This document shows, in pieces, positions 24,426 to 32,835 of a DNA stretch of 32,835 bases. Every line of letters begins with the position of its first letter. Position 1 is the first letter of the stretch. A model generated the notes under the pieces. It was not told where the DNA came from. It did not search any database and saw only the letters and a program-made list of their open reading frames with translations. Source of the DNA: Longimicrobiales bacterium (GTDB lineage Bacteria > Gemmatimonadota > Gemmatimonadetes > Longimicrobiales > Gaopeijiaceae); contig JANQNV010000155.1 of NCBI GenBank assembly GCA_028279425.1, positions 1-32,835 on the forward strand, written 5' to 3'. The position numbers were made by a program, and so were the translations under genes.

Positions 24426-25265
24426 CTATTGAACGCTCGAGACGATCTGCCACGACAACCGGGTGGCTAGAACGAGCAGGAGGAGGGCGAACAGTACGCG
24501 AAGTCGGTCGGCCCCCAGGCGGCGATTCAGCCGGACCCCGAGGCGCGCCCCGATGATCGCCCCCGGGACCAGAGCGAGGGCCAGCGGGAGGAGAATCAGT
24601 CCGACCGCGCCGGAGGGCATCGACGGCGGCGCGTCGGCCAGCGCGTACGAGACGGCGCCCGACGTGGCCGACAGCGCGACGACGCCCATCGAAGCCGCCG
24701 CGAGTTTCGTCAGGTCGATCCGGACGCCGTAGACGAGAAACGGGATCGCGAGCAGCCCTCCCCCGACGCCCAGCAGCGACGAGAGGAGCCCCGCTGCGAT
24801 CCCTCCCAGCACCAGGAACGCGAGGCCTCGCCGCTCTTCTTGCAGGGCGCGTATCTCGGCGGCACGCGTCCCGACCAGCATGCGGATCCCGACGGCATAG
24901 AGGAACAGGGTGAACCCTCCCCTCAGCACGACTTCGGGCAGCTCCGGAGCGAGCCGACTCGCGAGCACCGCGGCGACGGCGGCGGCACCGCCCATCCGGG
25001 CCACGATGCTCCAGGGTACCCCACCCGAGCGATGGTACCCCCACAGGGCGGCGAGCGAGGTCGGCACGATCACTGCGAGGGAGGTGGCGTGCGCAACGAC
25101 CACGACCGCACCCTCCGGGATCTCGAGACCGCTCCACCCCGGGGCGTCGAGCACCGTATACAGAAACGGCACCAGGACGGCGCCGCCTCCGATCCCGAAC
25201 AGTCCGGCGAGCCCGCCCCCGAAAAAGCCGAATGCAGCCGAGGCAGCCAGGGCCTCGGGGGTCAA
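24426..25265 (-). CDS. TauE/SafE (TSUP) family membrane permease
   Basis: This 279-residue protein has about eight hydrophobic segments and the two-fold internal repeat of the TSUP family. The first repeat carries GFFGGGLAGLFGIGGGAVLVP, spanning residues 14-34, and the second GLLSSLLGVGGGLLAIPFLV. The family exports or imports small anions such as sulfite, sulfoacetate or taurine-related compounds across the inner membrane; the substrate here is unknown. The start is TTG 25265, preceded by GGAG about 7 nt upstream. It overlaps the protease stop (TTGA), so its translation is coupled. No earlier in-frame start exists. The next gene is an asparaginase, which does not suggest a substrate. Confidence 0.88.
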   Translation of the reverse strand: MTPEALAASAAFGFFGGGLAGLFGIGGGAVLVPFLYTVLDAPGWSGLEIPEGAVVVVAHATSLAVIVPTSLAALWGYHRSGGVPWSIVARMGGAAAVAAVLASRLAPELPEVVLRGGFTLFLYAVGIRMLVGTRAAEIRALQEERRGLAFLVLGGIAAGLLSSLLGVGGGLLAIPFLVYGVRIDLTKLAAASMGVVALSATSGAVSYALADAPPSMPSGAVGLILLPLALALVPGAIIGARLGVRLNRRLGADRLRVLFALLLLVLATRLSWQIVSSVQ

Positions 25266-26935
25266 CGGCTCTCCGGAACCGAGTCGCTCGCCTCGGCGAT
25301 CGCGGTCGGGGCCTCCTCGACCACCACCGCCCCCTCGGCTTCGCGAGCCGAGGCGATGAGGGCACGCATCGTCGTGGCCTCGTTCATGACGTCGAGGGCC
25401 CGCATGAGCTGTCGATCGTAGCGCATCAGGCGGCGGAACTGACCTGCCTCACCAAATGCCTGCAGCGCGATCTCGCGCTCCAGCTGGTAGCGGATGTAGC
25501 GCGAAGCGTCCTCGAACACGGCGTCCTCCAGTTCGACGCCGGCGGACTCCAGATCCGACCGCAGCGCCGCCATTTCGGCCGGTCCAACCGGGAAGTCCTC
25601 CGAGAGCCCCGGCCGTTTCTGGATGAGGTCGACGACGTGGTTGAACAGGGCGGCCGTGAAGCCACCTCCGCCGCGATACAAGGCTCGGTACGCTCCGAGT
25701 TCGACGGTGGTGAGGGTGTCGGGCATGACCTCCACATCGGGCACGATTCCCCCACCTCCATACAACGGCCGACCCGCCATGGATCGGAATACCGGCCGTT
25801 CACGCTCGGCCGCGATCGGGAACGCGGCGCCGGTCAAGGCGATCACCCCGCGGTCGATTCCGCGCGACTCGTCTTCGGCATCCTGGTCGATGAGCCGTCC
25901 GACCGGTGTGTACCAGCGGGCGGTGGTCAGCCGGAGCACGTTGCCCCCGCTGAGCGGGAACAGCGTCTGGACCGACCCCTTGCCGAAGGTGGTCGTGCCC
26001 ACGAGCACGCCGCGGTCGTAGTCCTGAAGCGCGCCCGCCACGATTTCGGAGGCGCTCGCGCTCCGCCCGTCGACGAGCACGACGACGGGGAGTCCCGGAA
26101 ACGCGGGTCGGCCCGAGGCCTCGTAGCGGGCCGACTGTCCGGCGCCACGCCCCCGGGTCTCCACCACCGTGGACTCGTCACCGACGAACAGCTCGGTCAC
26201 TCCGATCCCCTCTTCGAGTAGCCCCCCGGGATTGCCCCGCAGGTCGAGGATGAGCCCGCGCAGGGTTTCGGCGCCGAGGGAATCGACGGCTGCCCGGATC
26301 TCGTCGTGCGCCGTCCTGCTGAACGACTGGAGGGGCACGTAGCCGATGTCGCCTTCCAGGCGCTCGGCGAAGGGCACGGCGCGCAGCAGGATTTCAGCCC
26401 GCTCGAGTTCGAACGGAATCGGATCCGCGACGCCAGGACGCCCCATGCCCACCTCGACCGAAGTGCCCGGCTCACCGCGTAGCAACTCGACCACGGCGTC
26501 GACATCGACCCCTTCGACGTCACGCCCGTCGATGGTGACGAACCAGTCGCCGGGCCGGATGCCGGCCCGGGCGCCCGGGGTGCCCGGGATCGGGTTCATC
26601 ACGGTCACCCGCCCGTCGCGGGGCAGCACCTCGAGACCCACACCGCCATAGTCGCCCTGGGTCTGGATGCGCACGTTTTCGTACGCACGCGCCGAGATGA
26701 ACGACGTGTTCGGGTCCCCGAGTTCGTCCAGCAACCCGTCGATGGCGGCCTGATAGACGTCACCTCGGTCGACTTCCTCGACGAACTGGTCCGACACGTA
26801 GTCGACGACTTCCTGGAAGAGCCGAACCTGGGAGTACACGTTCTCCTCGCGGGCGACCCCTTCCTGCAGGAACCAGCCACCCAGTAGGGTCGCCCCCCCG
26901 AGAACCATGAATGGTGCGATCCGACCTGCGCGCAT
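25262..26935 (-). CDS. S41-family C-terminal processing peptidase (CtpA type)
   Basis: The 557-residue protein begins with one hydrophobic segment (about 6-24), a signal anchor that places it in the periplasm. A helical N-terminal part is followed by a PDZ domain (about 90-170) with GGVGLEVLPRDGRVTV and GTPGARAGIRPGDWFVTIDG. The S41 catalytic domain has YVPLQSFSRTAHDEIR and LILDLRGNPGGLLEEG. The Ser-Lys dyad is in VDGRSASASEIVAGAL (Ser294) and TTFGKGSVQ (Lys319), spaced 25 residues apart as in Prc. The C-terminal extension from about 400 is helical and lineage-specific. ATG 26935 is chosen because it precedes the hydrophobic segment. The substrate is unknown; the family trims cell-envelope proteins. 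Confidence 0.93.
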   Translation of the reverse strand: MRAGRIAPFMVLGGATLLGGWFLQEGVAREENVYSQVRLFQEVVDYVSDQFVEEVDRGDVYQAAIDGLLDELGDPNTSFISARAYENVRIQTQGDYGGVGLEVLPRDGRVTVMNPIPGTPGARAGIRPGDWFVTIDGRDVEGVDVDAVVELLRGEPGTSVEVGMGRPGVADPIPFELERAEILLRAVPFAERLEGDIGYVPLQSFSRTAHDEIRAAVDSLGAETLRGLILDLRGNPGGLLEEGIGVTELFVGDESTVVETRGRGAGQSARYEASGRPAFPGLPVVVLVDGRSASASEIVAGALQDYDRGVLVGTTTFGKGSVQTLFPLSGGNVLRLTTARWYTPVGRLIDQDAEDESRGIDRGVIALTGAAFPIAAERERPVFRSMAGRPLYGGGGIVPDVEVMPDTLTTVELGAYRALYRGGGGFTAALFNHVVDLIQKRPGLSEDFPVGPAEMAALRSDLESAGVELEDAVFEDASRYIRYQLEREIALQAFGEAGQFRRLMRYDRQLMRALDVMNEATTMRALIASAREAEGAVVVEEAPTAIAEASDSVPESR

Positions 26936-26990
26936 GTGCAATTCCGCGTTCGAGGTCTCGCATCGACGAGACCGTGATCCCCTCTTGAAG

Positions 26991-27641
26991 CTACGACCCC
27001 GTTCGAGTCCGGAAGGTTTCTGGGAAGGCCTCCCGCAGCACGCCCTGCAGCTCCGCCTGGATCTCCGCGACGCCGCGCCCCGCATCCACGAGACGGACGC
27101 CGTCCATCTCGACCGCAAGCGCGCGGTACCCCGCCCCGACGCGCTCGAGGAACGACACCCCCTCCTGTTCGATCCGGTCCGGCGCCGACCCCTCCCGCGC
27201 CTGCCGGCGCACACCGTCGGCCACCGGAAGGTCCAGCACCACCGTCAGATCAGGGCGGCGCCCCCCCGTGGCGAAGGCGTTGAGCCGACGCACCTCCCCG
27301 AGGTCGAGTCCGCGTCCGTACCCCTGATACGCGAAGGTACTCAACTCGAACCGATCGGCGAGCACGACCTGCCCCCGCCGAAGCGCCGGGTCGACCACCT
27401 CCCGCACGAAGACCGAGCGCGCTCCCAACATGAGGAGCAGCTCGGTCTCGGGGGGCATGCCGCCCTCCCGCTGCTCGAGGAGCACCGTGCGCACCGCCTC
27501 GCCGACGGAGGTGCCGCCGGGCTCCCGAGCCGCGACGTGGTCGACGCCGATCTCGCCAAACCACGCCGACAGGAGCCGCACCTGTGTGGTCTTCCCGGCT
27601 CCCTCCACCCCCTCGACGACGATGAACGGAGGGGAACTCAC
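26991..27641 (-). CDS. tmk: Thymidylate kinase
   Basis: Tmk phosphorylates dTMP to dTDP for DNA synthesis. The 216 residues match the family. The P-loop is VVEGVEGAGKTTQVRLL (11-19), and the substrate segment is AREPGGTSVGEAVR with the usual REPGG. The DRF/DRY motif is LADRFELSTFAYQGYGRGL (Asp96, Arg97). The lid region has arginines in GVRRQAREGSAPDRIE, so the catalytic arginines appear to lie in the lid rather than in the P-loop. The start is GTG 27641, 16 nt after ino1. The protease gene follows after 55 nt. Confidence 0.96.
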   Translation of the reverse strand: MSSPPFIVVEGVEGAGKTTQVRLLSAWFGEIGVDHVAAREPGGTSVGEAVRTVLLEQREGGMPPETELLLMLGARSVFVREVVDPALRRGQVVLADRFELSTFAYQGYGRGLDLGEVRRLNAFATGGRRPDLTVVLDLPVADGVRRQAREGSAPDRIEQEGVSFLERVGAGYRALAVEMDGVRLVDAGRGVAEIQAELQGVLREAFPETFRTRTGS

Positions 27642-27657
27642 CGGTCGTAGTGGCTCG

Positions 27658-28974
<1,317 letters not shown>

Positions 28975-29005
28975 GATAGTACCCGCTCCATGAATCGGTG
29001 GATGA

Positions 29006-29362
29006 TCAAGTCAGGATGATGCGACTCTGCGCGCCTTCGTCGAGGCCCTTCGCGATCGTCTCGTTCACCTTCTGAACGATCTTGTCGAAGTTGGCCTGGG
29101 CCGCGACCAGCCGCTGGTAGGTGGCGTTGGTCTGAAGCGTGGACACGGCCTCTTCGTAGGCGCGTGCCGTCTCTTCATCGGGCTCCTGCCCGGCCCGCAG
29201 AGCCGCGGTGATCGTTCCTTCGAGGCGCTCGAGGACCGATCGCTGCTCCGCGATGGCCCGATCGTCGTCAGCCGCACTCGCCGCGCGCCGAAGGGCCTGA
29301 TACTCGTCGGTGCGCGCGAGAGAATTCCCGAGGCTGCGCGCCATCTCCATGATGCCGGACAT
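29006..29362 (-). CDS. YlbF/YmcA-family protein
   Basis: This small helical protein of 118 residues resembles the YlbF/YmcA (Com_YlbF) family. In Bacillus these form a complex with YaaT that affects RNA processing and competence. The two-part pattern of a helix with LGNSLARTDEYQALRRAASA and a second with YQRLVAAQANFDKIVQKVNE is typical. I chose ATG 29362 because GGAG lies 6 nt upstream. An in-frame ATG at 29374 adds four residues but has no Shine-Dalgarno sequence. It sits 42 nt after prmC and 31 nt before ino1. No YaaT-like partner is in the window. The function in this organism is unknown. Confidence 0.8.
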   Translation of the reverse strand: MSGIMEMARSLGNSLARTDEYQALRRAASAADDDRAIAEQRSVLERLEGTITAALRAGQEPDEETARAYEEAVSTLQTNATYQRLVAAQANFDKIVQKVNETIAKGLDEGAQSRIILT

Positions 29363-29404
29363 CGTCAACTCCATTGAAAGAGGCGGAGACCCTGGACGGC
29401 GGGT

Positions 29405-30339
29405 CTATGAATACGGTGTGCGGTGGGCAGAAACGAATCGCGGCCGTCCCGTGAGGTCCCGATGGACCCGGGCGCCTTCGAACTCCGACCGCGCCTCCAT
29501 GCGGTCGCGGAGCGTCTCCGCCTGCCCGAGACCCACCTCGACGGCGAAGAGCCCTCCCGACGCAACAGCGGCGGCAGCGCCATCGACCAGCGACTGCAGT
29601 ACACTCAACCCGTCGGCGTCGGCGAACAATGCCTGGGCCGGTTCCCACTCCCGGACCTCGGGTTCGAGGCCGTCGGCCTCCTCGGCCCCGACATAGGGGG
29701 GGTTGGACACGACGACGTCGAAGCGTTCGCCGGCGCGTACGGGACCGAATCCAGGCCCCGTCCGAAACTCGAGGCGCGAGGCCTCCACCAACGCCCCCGC
29801 CACCAGCGCGTCGGCGTTGGCGCGGGCCACCTCGAGCGCTCCGGCGCTGACGTCGGTGGCGACGACGCGTTCGAACGGCCCCTCGGCGAGGAGCGAGAGC
29901 GCGATACACCCCGACCCCGTACCGATGTCGATCGCGCGGAGCCCCGCTCGATCACCCGCCCAGTCCAACACGATCTGGACGAGTTCTTCGGTCTCGGGCC
30001 GCGGGATCAACACCCGCCGATCGACCGCGAGGTCGAGCTCGCGAAAGCCCTGGCGCCCGATGATGTATTGCAGGGGCTCGCGCGCACCGCGTCGCCGGAT
30101 CAGCGGGCGAAAGGCCGACAGCTCGTCGGGGGTGAGCGGACGGTCGTATTGGAGATACAGCTGAAGGCGAGTCGTGCCGAGCGCGTGGGCGAGCAGATGC
30201 TCCGCATCGAGGCGGCCCGTCTCGACCCCCCGGTCCTGGAGCCAGGGCCCACTCCAGCGGATGATCCGCATGACCGTCCAGGGGCCGGACGCATCGTCCG
30301 ACGACCTCGTCGCGGCGGAATCGACCGCACCGGGCGAGG

Positions 30340-30343
<4 letters not shown>
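29405..30343 (-). CDS. prmC: Release factor glutamine N5-methyltransferase PrmC (HemK)
   Basis: PrmC methylates the glutamine of the GGQ motif in release factors, improving peptide release. The 312 residues have an N-terminal helical release-factor-binding domain and a Rossmann methyltransferase domain. Diagnostic sequences are [45 protein letters not shown] and the catalytic NPPY in [12 protein letters not shown] (214-217). The start is GTG 30343: it overlaps the prfA stop (GTGA) and has a strong GGAGGAGG about 5 nt upstream. An internal ATG at 30271 would give a more typical N-terminus but has only a weak Shine-Dalgarno sequence. The pairing with prfA joins substrate and enzyme in one operon. 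Confidence 0.96.
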
Positions 30344-31431
<1,088 letters not shown>

Positions 31432-31474
31432 GGGTGGAGAACGACAGCGGCCCCTCCCGACGGATGCGAGTCGA

Positions 31475-31643
31475 GAAGGCTGTTGAAGAAGTAGGGCGGG
31501 CATGACGACGGGGTCTTCGGGCTCCAGGCAAGGCGGAGCCCCGACGACGTAGCCGTAGCTACGGCTATGCCTTCGCCCTCTCGCCTTGATGCTGGGCCCA
31601 TGGCGCTCCCAATCATGCTCGCCCTACTTCTTCAACAGCCTTC
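31475..31643. repeat. 169-bp palindromic element with 31-bp terminal inverted repeats
   Basis: The left arm 31475-31505 and right arm 31613-31643 are inverted copies with a single mismatch in 31 bp. They start and end with GAAGGCTGTTGAAGAAG and its complement. The exact centre holds a perfect 18-bp palindrome, TAGCCGTAGCTACGGCTA (31550-31567). The parts between arms and centre are also partly complementary, so the whole element could fold into one long imperfect hairpin. It carries no gene. It sits 19 nt past the rpmE stop and 43 nt before prfA. It resembles a MITE or a repetitive intergenic palindrome. Other copies, if any, lie outside this window. Confidence 0.85.
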
Positions 31644-31662
31644 CAGGGAGGGACCGTCCGCC

Positions 31663-31869
31663 TCAGCTGCCGGTCTTCGCGTACTTGCGCTTGAAGCGCT
31701 CGACCCGGCCTGCGGTATCGACCAGTCGCTGCTTGCCCGTGTAGAACGGGTGGCAGACCGAGCAGATCTCGACGTGGATCTCCGGGCTGGTGGACTTGGT
31801 CAGAATCGTGCTTCCGCACGCGCAGACGATCGTCGAATCGCTGTATTCGGGGTGGATGCCCTGCTTCAT
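31663..31869 (-). CDS. rpmE: 50S ribosomal protein L31, zinc-binding type
   Basis: L31 is a small protein of the large ribosomal subunit that bridges to the small subunit. The 68 residues are the C+ zinc-ribbon form: [12 protein letters not shown] supplies the first cysteines and [14 protein letters not shown] the CxxC pair. The protein starts MKQGIHPEY, typical for the family. The ATG at 31869 has GGAGA 6 nt upstream. An open frame extends further upstream to 32145, but it is a shadow of lnt. A strong promoter candidate lies about 113 nt upstream inside lnt, so the gene has a leader of roughly 100 nt. The zinc form suggests the ribosome holds a zinc reserve when zinc is plentiful. Confidence 0.97.
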   Translation of the reverse strand: MKQGIHPEYSDSTIVCACGSTILTKSTSPEIHVEICSVCHPFYTGKQRLVDTAGRVERFKRKYAKTGS

Positions 31870-31975
31870 GGTCGTCTCCGGTACTGAATCGAACGGGCCC
31901 GCCGCCAGGTCGATCGAGCGACCCTGCACCGAGCCCGGGGGGTGCGCGACGTGAAATCGCCGGTCCCTGTGTAGC
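31870..31975 (-). promoter_or_regulatory. rpmE leader, possible regulatory hairpin
   Basis: If transcription begins about 7 nt after the TATATT element, rpmE has a leader of roughly 105 nt. It can form a hairpin from CAGGGTCG and CGACCTG around a CTCGAT loop (one bulged G), among other GC-rich pairings. L31 genes in several phyla carry autoregulatory leaders, but I cannot match this sequence to a known one. Confidence 0.3.
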
Positions 31976-31981
31976 CCGGAG

Positions 31982-32010
31982 AATATATCAGGCCGCTCGC
32001 GGGCGATCAA
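31982..32010 (-). promoter_or_regulatory. Probable sigma70-type promoter of rpmE
   Basis: On the minus strand TTGATC (32005-32010) and TATATT (31982-31987) are separated by exactly 17 bp. The -10 matches five of six consensus positions and the -35 four of six. The site overlaps the last codons and stop of lnt. It is the best promoter match I found in the window, and it would start a transcript for rpmE and perhaps prfA and beyond. Confidence 0.6.
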
Positions 32011-32835
32011 CGGGGCGGCGGATCGGTGCGAGCCCGCCGAAGAGGGCGGCACAGGCGGCGATTCGCGGCATCCACCACGCCGCCCACGAGGGCCCCGGGG
32101 GGTCGCGCATCGAGGTGACCTCGACCACCTCCCACCCCGGTGCATGGGGTGGCACCAGGAGCCGTCTCCCTCCGAAGGGATCGATTCGCTCCGTCCGGCC
32201 GTTGTTGCCCACCCGCACGGCCCCCAGCCCGGATTCGACGGTTCGCCAGGCCAGGTGGGCCGGGTGCTGGTGGAATGCCGCGGAGCGGGTCCACCAGGGG
32301 GCCTCTGCCAGCCATGCGTCGTTGGTGACGTTCACGATCGCACGAACTCCACTCGCGACGAGCCCGCGGACGAGATCCGCATACGCCGACTCGAGGCAGA
32401 TGAGCGGCCCGACCATCGCACCGTTCGGCAGCCGGAGCGGAGTGGGTGCGCGCCCGGGCTCGACGCTCGCCTGAGGCCGAGGCGTCCATTCCACTCCGGG
32501 CACCAGCCGTACCTTCCGGGCGACCGGCCATCGCTCCTCCGGATCGGTCGACGCCAGAAACAGAGCGTTCGAGCCCCGCCCCCGACCTTCGGCGAACGCC
32601 CCCACCAGCACCGGCGCCGCGAGCGCCGACGACCAGCGGGAGACGGCTCGGCGGGTGTCCGCCGCACCGGGACCGTCGATCACGGCGGGAACCGCCGTTT
32701 CCGGAAGGACCACCGCATCGATCTCGCCTCGGCTCGCCCCCGCGGCCACGATGTCGGCGACGAGGGCGTCGATCGTCGCGACCGACCGCCGGTGGGCCTC
32801 GTCGGGATCGCCTCGCTTGACCGCGAGTGACACGT
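31988..32835 (-). CDS. lnt: Apolipoprotein N-acyltransferase, partial C-terminal nitrilase domain
   Basis: Lnt adds the third acyl chain to lipoproteins at the periplasmic face of the inner membrane. The window edge cuts the gene, leaving about 282 residues: the nitrilase-type domain and the tail. The catalytic triad is visible as Glu in [11 protein letters not shown], Lys in [14 protein letters not shown] and Cys in [34 protein letters not shown] and [15 protein letters not shown] are also typical. LPE replaces the common WPE, and ICLESAY replaces ICYE; both are tolerable. A hydrophobic segment near the C-terminus ([20 protein letters not shown]) matches the last membrane helix. The GTG at 32833 is probably an internal valine. 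The membrane-spanning N-terminal half lies outside. Confidence 0.88.
   Translation of the reverse strand, partial: VSLAVKRGDPDEAHRRSVATIDALVADIVAAGASRGEIDAVVLPETAVPAVIDGPGAADTRRAVSRWSSALAAPVLVGAFAEGRGRGSNALFLASTDPEERWPVARKVRLVPGVEWTPRPQASVEPGRAPTPLRLPNGAMVGPLICLESAYADLVRGLVASGVRAIVNVTNDAWLAEAPWWTRSAAFHQHPAHLAWRTVESGLGAVRVGNNGRTERIDPFGGRRLLVPPHAPGWEVVEVTSMRDPPGPSWAAWWMPRIAACAALFGGLAPIRRPVDRPRAA

Noticed and set aside
31432..31503. Longer prfA start at 31503
   Set aside because: The added residues are translated from the palindromic repeat and do not resemble any RF1 N-terminus.
32831..32833. GTG as the real start of the lnt gene
   Set aside because: It falls where the nitrilase domain begins, and Lnt needs a membrane-spanning N-terminal half, which must lie beyond the window.

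Overview
The window is one stretch of a very GC-rich bacterial chromosome. Every gene I accept lies on the minus strand, so transcription runs from high to low coordinates. The content is housekeeping: translation factors, replication and repair, protein folding, GTPases and coenzyme A metabolism. The combination of Rex, a SpoIIE/RsbW/STAS module, HrcA-DnaJ, a YlbF-family protein next to inositol-3-phosphate synthase, GTG starts and extreme GC fits a soil-type high-GC lineage. Gemmatimonadota is my best guess. That is inference from gene content, because no rRNA or species marker is in view.

Layout in order of transcription. (1) 32835-31988: C-terminal nitrilase part of apolipoprotein N-acyltransferase (lnt), cut by the window edge. 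A promoter inside its 3' end serves rpmE (31869-31663). (2) 31643-31475: a 169-bp near-palindrome with 31-bp terminal inverted repeats. (3) 31431-16152: an almost unbroken gene train: prfA, prmC, ylbF-like, ino1, tmk, ctpA-type protease, TauE/SafE permease, ReAV-type asparaginase, carboxymuconolactone-decarboxylase-like protein, obgE, dprA, hemW, hrcA, dnaJ, prmA. Many pairs overlap by 4 bases (GTGA, ATGA, TTGA). (4) 16151-15667: the only gap over 300 bp, with a doubtful small plus-strand frame. (5) 15666-6372: yqeY, mutS2, dnaG, a coiled-coil zinc-ribbon protein, recJ, rsmD, coaD, pta. (6) 6238-3029: STAS antagonist, RsbW-like kinase, GAF-SpoIIE phosphatase, then rsmA. (7) 2981-552: rex, a DnaQ-like exonuclease with an added N-terminal domain, and a metallo-beta-lactamase-fold hydrolase, followed by a likely terminator. 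(8) 438-1: N-terminal part of a thiolase, cut by the left edge.

How the genes fit together. prfA and prmC encode RF1 and the methyltransferase that modifies its GGQ glutamine. hrcA, dnaJ and prmA join heat-shock control to ribosomal protein methylation. mutS2, dnaG, recJ, dprA and the exonuclease are DNA-processing genes. coaD and pta meet at coenzyme A and acetyl-CoA, and the thiolase uses acetyl-CoA. Rex senses NADH/NAD+ and has a textbook operator directly in front of its own gene. The STAS, kinase and phosphatase genes form a complete partner-switching module, but no sigma factor lies beside it.

I found no CRISPR array, prophage, insertion sequence with a transposase, tRNA or rRNA, and no cluster that looks like a new defence or biosynthetic system. 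The least explained items are the 169-bp palindromic element between rpmE and prfA, the rpmE leader, the exonuclease with a HARE-HTH-like N-terminus, the sigma-less partner-switching module, and the empty-looking 485-bp gap.
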